Below, piece after piece: positions 1 through 10,072 of a stretch of 64,000 nucleotides of DNA. A program made the translations under genes and the position numbers. Below the pieces are notes generated by a model. That model worked only from the letters and a program-made list of their open reading frames with translations. It was not told the origin of the DNA and did no database searches. The stretch comes from Vibrio ponticus (GTDB taxonomy: Bacteria; Pseudomonadota; Gammaproteobacteria; Enterobacterales; Vibrionaceae): NCBI RefSeq assembly GCF_009938225.1, contig NZ_AP019658.1, positions 1,054,001 through 1,118,000 of the forward strand. Reading direction: 5' to 3'. Within the stretch, counting starts at the first letter, position 1; each line of letters opens with the position of its first letter.

Positions 1-642
1 GTTAGTCTTACTGATGTGATTACCCGTTCGATAAAGAAACAGTGGCTCGCTATTAAAGTAGAAATTTCCTCTCTGACTCAAACGCGCAAACAACTCCCAA
101 TCTTCGCCAGATGGGACTTCTTCATCAAAGCGCACATTGAGCGCAACGCTCCGCTTGATGATCAAACCCGATGTTCCACAATAACTATTACCTTTTTTAA
201 GTACCTCTTGACTCACACACCCTGTTGCAGGCGTATTTTTACGCTTTCGTCCATCCATAAAAACATAAGAGCACAACGTCGCTTCTAGGTTTGGATTATG
301 AATAAAGTCCTTCGCTGCTGCCAACAAGCGATTGGGTAAAAAAGCATCGTCATCATCAAGAAAAGCAATAAACTCACACTCACTCGAGATCATATCTATT
401 CCTAAATTTCTCGAATGACTCGCGCCATGCCCTTGGTCTTTAGTGATAATAGTGATTGGCAGATGACTAAACTCACTCAGCAGTGTTTGAACATCAAAAT
501 CCGAATTATCGTCAACAACCACGATCTCATACGCTGGCAACTGCTGGTCTTCTAAGCTTTTTACCGCGTTTAGCAAGAAATCAGGTCGATTGTAGCTAGT
601 GATAACAACACCAAACTTAATGTCGTTGATTGCATGATTCAT
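1..642 (-). CDS. Family 2 glycosyltransferase, 3' end cut by window edge
   Basis: This reading frame is open from an ATG at 642 (minus) to the window edge, 214 codons, so the C-terminus is missing. The N-terminus has the GT-A start VVITSYNRPDF (about residues 12-22), the nucleotide-binding VVVDDNS (41-47) and the metal-binding acidic run FLDDDD (94-99). An acceptor-side SGEDWELF follows near residue 185. These are typical of inverting GT2 enzymes that add a sugar to a lipid-linked repeat unit at the inner membrane. A GGAGAT Shine-Dalgarno lies about 8 bases before the ATG. It is the last visible gene of the minus-strand capsule cluster. Donor and linkage cannot be told from sequence. Confidence 0.85.
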   Translation of the reverse strand, partial: MNHAINDIKFGVVITSYNRPDFLLNAVKSLEDQQLPAYEIVVVDDNSDFDVQTLLSEFSHLPITIITKDQGHGASHSRNLGIDMISSECEFIAFLDDDDAFLPNRLLAAAKDFIHNPNLEATLCSYVFMDGRKRKNTPATGCVSQEVLKKGNSYCGTSGLIIKRSVALNVRFDEEVPSGEDWELFARLSQRGNFYFNSEPLFLYRTGNHISKTN

Positions 643-670
643 CTGGCTATCTCCAAAGGTTATTCATGTT

Positions 671-1771
671 TCAAATCGCCAACTGATAAAACTTGTCGGC
701 TGTGCTTTTCCATGAGTATTTCTGTTTAGCCAATTGCTCTAAACTATCCCCAAGCTCTTCACAAAACTGTTGATCTGTACAGACGCGTTGCAAGTTTTGC
801 TTTAGTAGCTCTAAGTTATCCTTTTCAAATAACGCATGCTCCAACTCCACCACGTCTCGGTTTTCCTCAATGTCCGCAGTAATTATCGCCTTACCGTTCG
901 CCATCGCCGACAGTAAGCTGTTTGACATACCTTCGATAACTGACGGTAGAATAAACGCCCGACAATATTTCATAAGAGGTGCCAATTCTGCAGAACTGAC
1001 ATGACCGATAAAAATGACCTTATCACTCTGGTAGCTTTTTAATGTTGCTTCATACTCTTCACTTTGACAGTTGCCTCCTGCAATTATCAACGGCAACCTT
1101 TCCGCATTAGAAAGTGTCGAGTGAGCTTCAAGTAAAAGATGGAGACGTTTCACTGGGTCCAAACGTGCAGCAAACAAAAGATACCCATTTTCAGAAACTT
1201 GGTACTGACTAAGTTGTGATACATCCGTGCCTGATATGGCATTACAACCATTGGGAATGAAGTGCCCATCTCTTCTTCTTGTTTCAAAAGCAGTGACTAT
1301 CTTCTTGCTATTAGCGGTAAAATGGGTCGAGAACTTCCACGCACAATACTCACCCAACTGCAAGATGCCCCTACTTACGCGTCCCCATTTATCACGTTCA
1401 CTGTCCATACCTCGAATACTGGTCACGACCTTGATACCGAAGATGCGAAGGAATGGCGTGAAAATACATGGTCCTGATGCAAATAACAGCACTGTGGTCG
1501 GTCGCAATGAGAATATTGCGTGGAAAACGCAAGCTAGAATGTAGCCGTGCTGACCGAGTTTTTCATATATTAAGCGCTTTATTTCGGTCGAATATAAATT
1601 TTCCCCTGGCTCAAATACCTCGTCAGACTCACCTTCTACACCATAAACGTGAACTCTCAAATTTTCCCGTTTCGACAACTCCTTGGCGATCTCTCTCGTT
1701 GCATTTTCCACACCGCCATAACTAGAGAACAGTCCTCGCCCACCAATAAATGCAATTTTATGATCACGCAT
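671..1771 (-). CDS. Family 4 glycosyltransferase of the polysaccharide cluster
   Basis: GT-B retaining glycosyltransferase. The N-terminal domain opens with IAFIGGRGLFSSYGGVEN and the C-terminal domain carries the nucleotide-sugar signature near IEGMSNSLLSAM. The second Glu of the usual E-x7-E motif appears to be Ser, which some GT4 proteins tolerate. The frame also opens at a TTG at 1810, overlapping the upstream epimerase stop. I prefer the ATG at 1771 because conserved sequence begins there and AAGGTAGG precedes it. It probably adds one sugar to the undecaprenyl-linked repeat unit. The specificity is unknown. Confidence 0.85.
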   Translation of the reverse strand: MRDHKIAFIGGRGLFSSYGGVENATREIAKELSKRENLRVHVYGVEGESDEVFEPGENLYSTEIKRLIYEKLGQHGYILACVFHAIFSLRPTTVLLFASGPCIFTPFLRIFGIKVVTSIRGMDSERDKWGRVSRGILQLGEYCAWKFSTHFTANSKKIVTAFETRRRDGHFIPNGCNAISGTDVSQLSQYQVSENGYLLFAARLDPVKRLHLLLEAHSTLSNAERLPLIIAGGNCQSEEYEATLKSYQSDKVIFIGHVSSAELAPLMKYCRAFILPSVIEGMSNSLLSAMANGKAIITADIEENRDVVELEHALFEKDNLELLKQNLQRVCTDQQFCEELGDSLEQLAKQKYSWKSTADKFYQLAI

Positions 1772-1806
1772 ATTACCTACCTTGCTCATTTGCGTTCTTT
1801 TATGTT

Positions 1807-2832
1807 TCAAGCCGACAAGAACTTAATGTACCAAGGCATCGCTTGGCTAATACCAGCAGAAATATGGTACTCAGGCTGGTAGCCCAGTAATTCGCGCGCT
1901 TTACTAATATCGGCTTGTGAATGACGTACATCACCCGCTCTGAAGTCTCGATACTTCGGCTCGCCTTTTATCGAGATACCACTATCGCTTAACGCATCGT
2001 TGATAGCCTGATAGAGCTGATTTAGCGATGTTCTATCACCGACTGCCACGTTATAGACCTGATTTTTGGCATCTTCACTGGCTGTTGCGGCAAGGATATT
2101 CATCTGCACTGTATTTTCGATAAAACAAAAGTCACGACTCGTTTCACCGTCACCATTAATATGAACCTGTTCGCCCTCAATCATTGCTGCGGTCCACTTT
2201 GGAATGACGGCTGCATAAGCGCCATTTGGATCTTGCCGCTTACCAAATACATTAAAATAACGAAGTCCAATTGATTTAAAACCGTAGCTACGTGCAAATA
2301 CATCTGCGTAGACTTCATTTACATACTTGGTCACGGCATAAGGCGACAACGGCTTGCCAATGTTTTCTTCTACTTTCGGTAATGCAGGATGATCACCATA
2401 AGTTGAACTGCTGGCTGCATACGTGAAACTCTTTACATTAGCTTCTTTAGCAGCGTTAAGCATGTTTAAAAAACCGGAGACATTTGCAGCATTGGTTTTG
2501 ATTGGGTTAGCTAACGAGCGAGGAACAGAGCCTAGCGCTGCTTGATGCAATACATAGTCAACCCCTTCCACTACTTTTTCACATGCTGAATAATCAGTAA
2601 TATCACCCTCGACAAAAGTGAAATTGTTCCACTGCTTCGATGACACCAAGCTCTTTACTTCATCAAGATTATGTTGATGACCGGTTTCAAAATTGTCCAG
2701 ACCGACTACTCGTTGATCCAGTTTCAACAAAGCTTCCAGCAAATTAGAGCCAATAAAACCCGCTACGCCAGTAACCAACCAAACTTTTGGATCTGCTATT
2801 AACGCTTGCTGAACTTGAATAAATTTACTCAT
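1807..2832 (-). CDS. UDP-GlcNAc/GlcNAcA C4-epimerase, WbpP/TviC type
   Basis: Extended short-chain dehydrogenase of 341 residues. It has the NAD-binding TGVAGFIG (21-28), the catalytic Ser in ASSSTYG (about 140-146) and the Y165-xxx-K169 pair in SPYAVTKY. The N-terminal extension before the Rossmann fold and the [11 protein letters not shown] segment match WbpP/TviC-type epimerases that interconvert UDP-GlcNAc and UDP-GalNAc or their uronates. The gene upstream is the matching 6-dehydrogenase, 14 bases away, so the pair should supply UDP-GalNAcA. The exact order of the two reactions cannot be read from the sequence. Confidence 0.9.
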   Translation of the reverse strand: MSKFIQVQQALIADPKVWLVTGVAGFIGSNLLEALLKLDQRVVGLDNFETGHQHNLDEVKSLVSSKQWNNFTFVEGDITDYSACEKVVEGVDYVLHQAALGSVPRSLANPIKTNAANVSGFLNMLNAAKEANVKSFTYAASSSTYGDHPALPKVEENIGKPLSPYAVTKYVNEVYADVFARSYGFKSIGLRYFNVFGKRQDPNGAYAAVIPKWTAAMIEGEQVHINGDGETSRDFCFIENTVQMNILAATASEDAKNQVYNVAVGDRTSLNQLYQAINDALSDSGISIKGEPKYRDFRAGDVRHSQADISKARELLGYQPEYHISAGISQAMPWYIKFLSA

Positions 2833-2846
2833 TTCTTACTCTCCAA

Positions 2847-4127
2847 TTAAAGTCTGATATCTACTTCTTGTTTAGGTAGTACATATTTCAGGTCATAAAC
2901 GACATGGTTTGATTTACCTAACGAGCGAATAGCACTTACGCCTAATTGTTTAAATTCTTCATGGGCAACCGCGATGATGACACCATCATAATGACTAGGT
3001 TCTAGCTTTGGCTTAAGCGCAATACCGTATTCTTCGAGCGCTTGTTGTGGCTCACACCAAGGGTCATAAACGTCAACGTTAATATTGTATTCGGCGAGCT
3101 CTTCGATAATGTCTGTCACCTTGGTGTTACGTAAGTCAGGGCAGTTTTCTTTGAAGGTTAACCCCATAACTAAAATATTCGCGCTTTCAACCTGGATGCG
3201 CTTTTTAATCATCTGTTTCACCAATTCAGAAACCACATGTTTGCCCATGCAGTCATTGAGTCGACGTCCTGCCAAGATCATTTCTGGGTGATAACCAACC
3301 GATTGCGCTTTATGAGTAAGGTAGTAAGGATCGACCCCGATACAGTGCCCCCCCACTAAACCTGGTCGGAATGGTAAGAAATTCCATTTTGTACCTGCGG
3401 CTTCAAGCACCTCAAGGGTATCAATGCCTAGCTTGTTGAAGATAATCGACAATTCATTGATCAAGGCGATATTCACATCACGCTGTGTGTTTTCAATTAC
3501 CTTAGCGGCTTCTGCTACTCGAATCGAAGAAGCTTTATGGGTACCCGCTTCAATAATGGAAGCATATAAACGGTCAATAAATTCAGCGACTTCTTCATTA
3601 GAACCGCTTGTCACTTTAAGGATATTTGTGACCCGATGCTCCTTGTCGCCGGGATTGATACGTTCAGGCGAATAACCGGCAAAAAAGTCCTGGTTGAATA
3701 CTAACCCCGATACTCTTTCTACGATTGGAATACAGTTTTCCTCAGTTGCACCCGGGAAGACGGTAGACTCGTAAACGATAATGTCATTGCTTGACACAAT
3801 GGTGCCCAAGGCTTCAGATGCCTTAATAAGTGGCGTAAGGTCTGGCTGCTTATGCTCATCGATTGGTGTCGGTACAGTGACAATGTAAAAATTGCATGAC
3901 TTTAGATCATTGAGCTCAGAGGAATATTGTAAGTATGTCGCCGCGACCAGTTCATTGTCACTACATTCTAATGTGCTATCATGCCCTCTTCTGAGTTCAT
4001 CAATTCGGTGTTGGTTAATATCAAACCCCACCGTGTCGTATTTTTTGCCGAACTCTACGGCAAGTGGTAACCCAACATATCCTAGCCCGATAATCCCTAT
4101 CTTTACGTTGTTAATTTCAAATGACAT
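2847..4127 (-). CDS. UDP-N-acetylglucosamine 6-dehydrogenase, WbpO/TviB type
   Basis: UDP-sugar dehydrogenase of 426 residues, oxidising C6 of a UDP-HexNAc to the uronic acid with two NAD. Visible are the Rossmann motif [13 protein letters not shown] (11-23), a conserved Lys in [10 protein letters not shown] (about 209) and the catalytic Cys262 in [12 protein letters not shown]. The start [17 protein letters not shown] and overall length fit the WbpO/TviB branch rather than UDP-glucose dehydrogenase. It is followed closely by the C4-epimerase. The product UDP-GalNAcA would make the polymer acidic. Confidence 0.92.
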   Translation of the reverse strand: MSFEINNVKIGIIGLGYVGLPLAVEFGKKYDTVGFDINQHRIDELRRGHDSTLECSDNELVAATYLQYSSELNDLKSCNFYIVTVPTPIDEHKQPDLTPLIKASEALGTIVSSNDIIVYESTVFPGATEENCIPIVERVSGLVFNQDFFAGYSPERINPGDKEHRVTNILKVTSGSNEEVAEFIDRLYASIIEAGTHKASSIRVAEAAKVIENTQRDVNIALINELSIIFNKLGIDTLEVLEAAGTKWNFLPFRPGLVGGHCIGVDPYYLTHKAQSVGYHPEMILAGRRLNDCMGKHVVSELVKQMIKKRIQVESANILVMGLTFKENCPDLRNTKVTDIIEELAEYNINVDVYDPWCEPQQALEEYGIALKPKLEPSHYDGVIIAVAHEEFKQLGVSAIRSLGKSNHVVYDLKYVLPKQEVDIRL

Positions 4128-4237
4128 TTTCCGTCCCTTAATACATCATTAAATATTAGCAATAGCCGTCCCTAGCGAAGAAACACCAGTAAATATAACC
4201 ATCTATTTAATTTGGAATTTAACTATTTAACAGGCTA

Positions 4238-5548
4238 TTAAAGTTTAAAACTCTCTTTGTTGACCAAAGATTTTTTATTCAAATCAACCAAAGCAATTAT
4301 TATTGAAAGAAATATAACTCCTTCAATTTGCCACAATGGCATTGTAGCTAAATTCAAGATAACAAAAGCAACAACCGAACCGAGTAAAAATACTTTTGCT
4401 AACCAATCAAAGCCATATAATGCCCTCATGATAATCATTATAAAAAACAAAATAAGGAGTATTACTCCAACTATCCCTAGCTCGTAAAAAAATGAGACAA
4501 ATGTATTATGTGCATATTTTTCAAAAAAACCTTTCCATGAATCCATCCCGTGCCCGAACAATATTTGTAGCGTGGTTCCATTTAATGCTTCATGAATGTA
4601 TGAAGACCAAAAATAAATTCGACCTGAGAAATATTTTCTTTCGTCACTATCATAAAGTTCAGGAAATACCGTCAGACCAGCAGAGTCATTTATAGCTTGC
4701 GGAATTTCCTGAAATCTCTCCATGACAGCGGAACTATCAACGTTAACTAGTACGCCAAGAGCAACTACGGCAAACAACGTAACTATTAGTTTATTCTTTA
4801 ACTGGCTACGAAAATAGAGAAGTGTTGCAATCGTCATGTACATCCCAACACAAGCTAATATCGAGGTTCTATAATTTATTAGAGCGAGTAATAGCACTAA
4901 CGTGAACATACTTCCAAGCACTAATTTTATGCGCCTCTCGAACACCCCAATCATTACATAAACAAACACACCACTAAAAATAATTACCGAAAAAACAGCC
5001 TCATGATTGAACCCACCGACATAGCTAACTGAACCATCATTTTCTGTGGCTTTTGATATTCCTAATACGACCGACGCTATCATTAGAATGATAGGGTAAA
5101 GGTAAGCAAAGCCAATCGACCGAAGCACTTTACTCACACCATCCTTGCTCAAAGCATCGTAAATTAAACTTACCAACAACAACAGCATTAACCACTTAAC
5201 TATCGAGGCAACACTTTGGACATAGTGAGTATTTATTATTGCTGCTAGTACCATTGATACAAGGATCATAGAGATAATAAAAAAACAATAGTTTCTATTT
5301 ATCTGAACATCATTAGAAATGATAAATAAAAGCAAAAATGACACAACAAAGATTGAGTAAAGTGAAACAATTGAAAATGGACCAATAATCTGAGGGTATG
5401 CAAACTCATGAAATGATGCGAGAACAAACCTAAAGAATACCACCCAAAACACTAATCTTGTCGATTTACTGCACGAATATGTCCACATCCATTTATGAGC
5501 AAAAATGGCGATCGTGATAAGAATTAGTGGCTTTAAAATATCTAACAT
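4238..5548 (-). CDS. O-antigen/capsule polymerase-like membrane protein (Wzy-like)
   Basis: Very hydrophobic protein of 436 residues with about ten to twelve predicted membrane segments and a large polar loop around residues 280-350 (SSAVMERFQEI to GHGMDSWKGFFEKYAHNTF). This layout, with an H-N pair in the loop, is that of Wzy/O-antigen ligase family proteins, which polymerise repeat units on the periplasmic side. Its ATG overlaps the stop of the upstream glycosyltransferase (TAATG), suggesting coupled translation. Wzy proteins diverge strongly, so the call rests on topology, loop features and context. Confidence 0.78.
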   Translation of the reverse strand: MLDILKPLILITIAIFAHKWMWTYSCSKSTRLVFWVVFFRFVLASFHEFAYPQIIGPFSIVSLYSIFVVSFLLLFIISNDVQINRNYCFFIISMILVSMVLAAIINTHYVQSVASIVKWLMLLLLVSLIYDALSKDGVSKVLRSIGFAYLYPIILMIASVVLGISKATENDGSVSYVGGFNHEAVFSVIIFSGVFVYVMIGVFERRIKLVLGSMFTLVLLLALINYRTSILACVGMYMTIATLLYFRSQLKNKLIVTLFAVVALGVLVNVDSSAVMERFQEIPQAINDSAGLTVFPELYDSDERKYFSGRIYFWSSYIHEALNGTTLQILFGHGMDSWKGFFEKYAHNTFVSFFYELGIVGVILLILFFIMIIMRALYGFDWLAKVFLLGSVVAFVILNLATMPLWQIEGVIFLSIIIALVDLNKKSLVNKESFKL

Positions 5549-6675
5549 TAGTGAAAACCAGGCACATAGTTTCGAACTATCGTGTTAAACTCGGTATAAA
5601 ATTTGTCTTCACTGTAATGTTCTGCTCTCTGTTCACTTAGCATGCACAGTTCACGATACAAACCTTGATTATCATTGACTTCATCAAGTGCTTTGGTCAG
5701 CGCTACTTTATCTTTCGCGTTGTAAACTAGACCATATTTAGCCGTTTCAAATTCACCATGCTTAGGTAAACGACTAGGTTGTAGAATGTCTACTGGACCA
5801 TCGGTTAAAGAGGATATTACTGGTTTACATAAAGACATTGCCTCAACCATAGCGTTTGGAAACCCCTCAAAGTGGGAACTTAGAACAAAAGAGTGAGCGC
5901 TTCCCATGTAAGGATAAGGGTTAGATACAAAACCTAAAAACTTCACTCTGTCTCCAATACCCGCATCTTTCGCATGCTGCTTCAAGAACTCAAGTTCTTC
6001 TCCATCACCAAGAATGACAAGTTCACGTGACAACTTTGACTTGGAAAAAGCTGTAATTAAATCATCAAACCCCTTAAGCTTTACTAATCGACCTATTGCT
6101 AATATATAGCCTGGCTCCAAGCCTTCAATGGCACTGTATTTTGCTTTATTTCGGATATCAACCAAGTTGTAAGAGTTATTTAAAATACTTATTTTATCAG
6201 GTGCTATACCATAATCATTTTTAAGGCAGTCACCTACACCTTTAGATACACAAATAGTCGTGTCACCACCACTGAAAACAAACTTAATAATCATCTTTTT
6301 CAGTGAAAACAATTTCCCCCTTAAACGTGCATTGGTATTACCTCGTTCACTGAGTAAACTCTTGTAGCTAAATAGCTTAGCGCCAATTATGTTGCACCAG
6401 TTTGATCGAAACAGGAAACTCACCACAAAATCTGGTTGAATTTTTTTAATTAACTCAATATATCGGTATGTTTGACCTATGACACCAAATTTATTTCCTA
6501 GCCTATGAATAGTGATCGACTCTGGAAGGCTATATAGTTCTTCTTTTTCATCTAGAATGATTACTTCCATGTCATATTGTCTTTTTTGGTCAGAATCAAT
6601 CATTTTCATTAGTTTAGAGAACACTTTCTCAGCCCCACCTCCGGACAATGAATTGATTACAAAGATCCCTTTCAT
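5548..6675 (-). CDS. Family 4 glycosyltransferase
   Basis: GT-B enzyme of 375 residues. The N-terminal donor-acceptor loop reads NSLSGGGAEKVF (8-19). The C-terminal domain has ILGDGEELEFL and the intact E-x7-E motif in EGFPNAMVEAM, followed by CKPVISS. It probably transfers one sugar during assembly of the lipid-linked repeat. An AAGG Shine-Dalgarno precedes the ATG. It is the first gene after a 585-base non-coding gap in the cluster, so it may begin a separate transcription unit. The sugar is unknown. Confidence 0.88.
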   Translation of the reverse strand: MKGIFVINSLSGGGAEKVFSKLMKMIDSDQKRQYDMEVIILDEKEELYSLPESITIHRLGNKFGVIGQTYRYIELIKKIQPDFVVSFLFRSNWCNIIGAKLFSYKSLLSERGNTNARLRGKLFSLKKMIIKFVFSGGDTTICVSKGVGDCLKNDYGIAPDKISILNNSYNLVDIRNKAKYSAIEGLEPGYILAIGRLVKLKGFDDLITAFSKSKLSRELVILGDGEELEFLKQHAKDAGIGDRVKFLGFVSNPYPYMGSAHSFVLSSHFEGFPNAMVEAMSLCKPVISSLTDGPVDILQPSRLPKHGEFETAKYGLVYNAKDKVALTKALDEVNDNQGLYRELCMLSEQRAEHYSEDKFYTEFNTIVRNYVPGFH

Positions 6676-7260
6676 AAAAATACAACCTTACTTATTCACA
6701 CAAGTATTTACTTAACAACCACGAGGCAAGGAAGCAAACCATCAACTAGAGAAAATTCAAACCTCACTTACATATTGAGCATTGACTGCTCACTAGAATT
6801 GCTGCCTTTCAATGTTGACGGACTTACTTATAAACAACTAAAAATAACTATGCCACAGCAACAAAAAAATTAAAGGCATTTAAACACCATTCCATTCTTC
6901 GTCTCTATTTTGATACATTTACTTTCTATAGATTTAGTTGCATTCATTATCCGACATTCTAAACATTAAGATTACGCCAAACTAAACCTCAATGATTATT
7001 GTGAGCTGGCAACTATCTTATATTTTGGAAAAATCCAACTTTTGAAACAGTTGTGCATTATTACCTTAAAGTTCGATAAACAGAATACATATTCAATCCC
7101 ATAAAGAACACACTATTAAAATAAACAACAAACTACTGTTAGATCGCAACCAGTTAGCTAGGGACAATTAACACCAAAAATAACCGATGTAATTAAATTT
7201 GATACTAGTGGGGTATAAACGCTGCTGTGTAGCATTTATAACCCACTGGCGTACCCACTC
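6676..7260. other. 585-base AT-rich gap inside the polysaccharide cluster
   Basis: No convincing reading frame on either strand. An imperfect inverted repeat near 7210-7245 lies just downstream of the Wzc stop and could act as a weak terminator. The gap separates the export/regulation genes (barrel, Wza-like, Wzc) from the glycosyltransferase/polymerase genes and so may hold an internal promoter. I found no JUMPstart/ops element in it. Confidence 0.4.
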
Positions 7261-9483
7261 TTAAGTGTTAGTTTGACTCTGCAGAGAATACTCTGAATAA
7301 GTATGCTTGCCTTCTTTTCTTACGTGGACCTGATTAAGTATCACGCCATCAATGGGGATTCCATGTCGAGAAACTAAATTCATTGCATGTTTGTAGACTG
7401 ATTTACTAGTACTACTCGCTTTCATTACAAGAAGAATACCTTTCGCAATCTTCCCAACAATAAACGCATCCTTCACTGGCAAAATGGGAGGAATATCGAT
7501 AATTATTCTGTCATAAGACTGAGAGAGCTTTTCAATAAGCTCTTCAAATGCTCTGCTACTTAATATCTCCTGCGGCTTGGCTACCACCATTCCTGCGGTC
7601 AAAACATCGAGTTTACCATCTTCAAAGGATGAAATGCTTTCCTCAATAGAGCTGTTCATAAGTAATATGTTGGTTAACCCTTTATGACTACAAGATAAAC
7701 CAAAACGATCCGCAACTGACGGTCTTCTAAGATCGGCGTCAATTAACAACACCCTTTCCAGCTTCGACATCGAGTGTGCAAGACTAATAGCGGTCGTTGT
7801 TTTGCCCTCTTCCGGTATTGAGGAGGACACAGCTAGCACTTTGCGATTCGTCCCACGTATAGCTAAATATATCGATGTTCGTATAGAATCTACAGATTCC
7901 TGGAAAATATTGAATTGACCACTTTTGAAAATCGAGACATCTAGCGGCGCGTTTCTATATTTTCTATCTCTGATCATTGGTATTGTACCCGTTGGCAACA
8001 AACCCAATTTGTTTTCAAAATCTCGGCTTGAATCAATACGGTTGTTAAACACATCCAGCGTGATAATTAGCCCGGCAGATAGCATTAAGCTTCCCAATAA
8101 CCCCAACACGACTATCAAGCCTCGATTTGGCTTAAACGGCAACTCAGGCACCAGTGCATAGTCACTAAAGCGTGCATTAGTTGAACTAAAATCGCTTGTC
8201 GCAGATGTCTCTTTCTGGCGAGTTAAGAATAAGTCATAGAGTTTTGCATTAGAGTCGACCTCTCTTTTCAATGCGTCATATTCACGTTCAACAACGCTCA
8301 ATGTTTGAAATTCCGCTTTCTTACTCATCAATTCATTTTTCAATAGGGATTCTTGCTCTCGAGCTGTAACAAGCTCCTTTCGAATACCTTCGATCAACTT
8401 CTCAACTAGCTTGTTAGCTCTTAACTGGATCGACGCAAGTTGAGCTTTAGCCTGAATCATCTTGTCATGCTTGGGACCATAGCGCTTCGATAGCTCACTG
8501 ACTTGCTTTTCTGTGTCAGCTTCTGCATTCCGAATGTCTCTAATTTGCGGATGGTTTGAAATCAACGAAATCGAAGCAACTGATGATATATCCGTATTTT
8601 GGTTGCTTTTTAGCGCGTAGTATAAGGACTGCGCTTCTATTCGTTTACTTGTCGCGTTAGCCAATCTCTCGGTGAGATTGGAGAGCTCTGAACTTGTCAA
8701 CGCGGAAATCCCACGATTATCGATTAATTCTTGCTGTTTCAAAAAGTCCAGCAAGGCTTGTTCAGAGGCATCTAATTGCTGTTTGAGTGAAGCGAGACGA
8801 TCATTGATCCAGCCTGTTGCTTGCTCCGTCGCCATTAACTTAGAGTCTAAGTTATTTTCAATGTAAGCGAGACCAATTTCATTTGCTACCAAAGCCGCCA
8901 ATTTAGGGTCACGGGACTCAAATGATATTTTAACTAACTGAGTTTTACGGATTGGTGTTATGGTCATACTTGCTTTAAAGCGCTTCAAAACGTTCTGATT
9001 CACTGTAAGCGCTGTTTCATCCCTATCAATCGTGTCTTGAGTCGATACGCGAGAAAAGTATGTCTCTACTAAGGGCATCATTTTAATTTGACTGACTAAA
9101 CCCTTAATCAAACTTGAACCTGCCACATCTGTGCTAGAGATAAACTCTGGGTGACTTTCAAGTGCTAATTTTTCTATTACACGTTGCGCTACTTGATTTG
9201 ATTTAAGTATTTCAAACTGAGTTAAGTAATATTCTTTAGCCGAAGTATCAATTCCTACGACTTCTTCAATCGAAATTGCATTTTTTTGTGAAGATTCGAT
9301 AAGTAGGGTTGCAGTCGCTTTGTAAGTCGGCTTTATCGACATCGCAACAAAAATCGACGCAATCGTACAAAAAACTGAGAAGAGTAAGACAGATAACCAA
9401 CGCTTTTTGACTAAATGAAAATAGTAGCCAATATCGATGATTTTTTCCTTTTCAACTTGTCCAGTTTGAAAATTATTAAGCAT
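7261..9483 (-). CDS. Wzc-like polysaccharide co-polymerase with tyrosine autokinase domain
   Basis: 740 residues. An N-terminal Wzz-type chain-length domain begins with a membrane segment near residue 30 and is followed by long coiled coils (about 220-440). A second membrane segment lies near 470-490. The C-terminal BY-kinase has Walker A SSIPEEGKTTTA (about 553-564), Walker A' LLIDADLRRP (about 578) and Walker B IIIDIPP (about 660). The tail is short with only two tyrosines (HTYSEYSLQ), fewer than in E. coli Wzc. It controls polymer length and export with the Wza-like protein encoded just upstream. Confidence 0.93.
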   Translation of the reverse strand: MLNNFQTGQVEKEKIIDIGYYFHLVKKRWLSVLLFSVFCTIASIFVAMSIKPTYKATATLLIESSQKNAISIEEVVGIDTSAKEYYLTQFEILKSNQVAQRVIEKLALESHPEFISSTDVAGSSLIKGLVSQIKMMPLVETYFSRVSTQDTIDRDETALTVNQNVLKRFKASMTITPIRKTQLVKISFESRDPKLAALVANEIGLAYIENNLDSKLMATEQATGWINDRLASLKQQLDASEQALLDFLKQQELIDNRGISALTSSELSNLTERLANATSKRIEAQSLYYALKSNQNTDISSVASISLISNHPQIRDIRNAEADTEKQVSELSKRYGPKHDKMIQAKAQLASIQLRANKLVEKLIEGIRKELVTAREQESLLKNELMSKKAEFQTLSVVEREYDALKREVDSNAKLYDLFLTRQKETSATSDFSSTNARFSDYALVPELPFKPNRGLIVVLGLLGSLMLSAGLIITLDVFNNRIDSSRDFENKLGLLPTGTIPMIRDRKYRNAPLDVSIFKSGQFNIFQESVDSIRTSIYLAIRGTNRKVLAVSSSIPEEGKTTTAISLAHSMSKLERVLLIDADLRRPSVADRFGLSCSHKGLTNILLMNSSIEESISSFEDGKLDVLTAGMVVAKPQEILSSRAFEELIEKLSQSYDRIIIDIPPILPVKDAFIVGKIAKGILLVMKASSTSKSVYKHAMNLVSRHGIPIDGVILNQVHVRKEGKHTYSEYSLQSQTNT

Positions 9484-9518
9484 AATATTATCCGATATAA
9501 TTTTGTTAAATTGATCGA

Positions 9519-10058
9519 TTAGAAGAAACTTTGATCAACAACGATAATGTCTCCAGGAAGCACGCGCGTAGAAAGACTTACTGACTTCTTTGCGGCTTTA
9601 TCTGCTTGTGAAATGCTGATTTTATTTCTTGAGGCTCTGTCAGTAAATCCACCAGCTAGCGCGATTGCCTTGTCTACGGTTAGACCTGGGTGATACTGAT
9701 ATCCTCCTGGTTTTTTTACTTCTCCGTTGACATAAATGGAGCGAAACTCAACGATGCTCACTCTCACTTTCGGCGATATAAGATAATCACCTTGTAATCC
9801 GGACGTTAATTCATTTTTTAATTGTTCGAGTGTTTTACCCACAACAATGACTTGACCTAAGTAAGGATATTCAAATTTACCACTATTATTTACATATAGT
9901 TCATCAATAGAAAGCTCATCCTCACCATACACAGAAATTTGAATTTTATCCCCTGCTCCAATGATATAAGTATCCTCGAAAGCACTGGCATAAAATGAAC
10001 TTAAAATAATGCTCAAGGCAATTAAAAGCGTATAGACTAATTTATTCATCACTAACAT
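9519..10058 (-). CDS. Wza-like polysaccharide export protein, short form
   Basis: 179 residues with a signal peptide ending near SAFED, then the export domain starting YIIGAGDKIQISVYGEDELS and a single SLBB-type segment (YVNGEVKKPGGYQYHPGLTV). It is far shorter than Wza (about 380) and lacks the C-terminal barrel helix. It also has no lipobox cysteine. Short OPX proteins of this kind usually work with a separate outer-membrane porin, and the next gene upstream encodes a barrel. It links the Wzc-like co-polymerase to the outer membrane. Confidence 0.88.
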   Translation of the reverse strand: MLVMNKLVYTLLIALSIILSSFYASAFEDTYIIGAGDKIQISVYGEDELSIDELYVNNSGKFEYPYLGQVIVVGKTLEQLKNELTSGLQGDYLISPKVRVSIVEFRSIYVNGEVKKPGGYQYHPGLTVDKAIALAGGFTDRASRNKISISQADKAAKKSVSLSTRVLPGDIIVVDQSFF

Positions 10059-10072
10059 CCGAATTGTTTACT

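Noticed and set aside
16..288. 90-codon plus-strand frame at the left edge
   Set aside because: Antisense to the glycosyltransferase that fills 1-642 on the minus strand.
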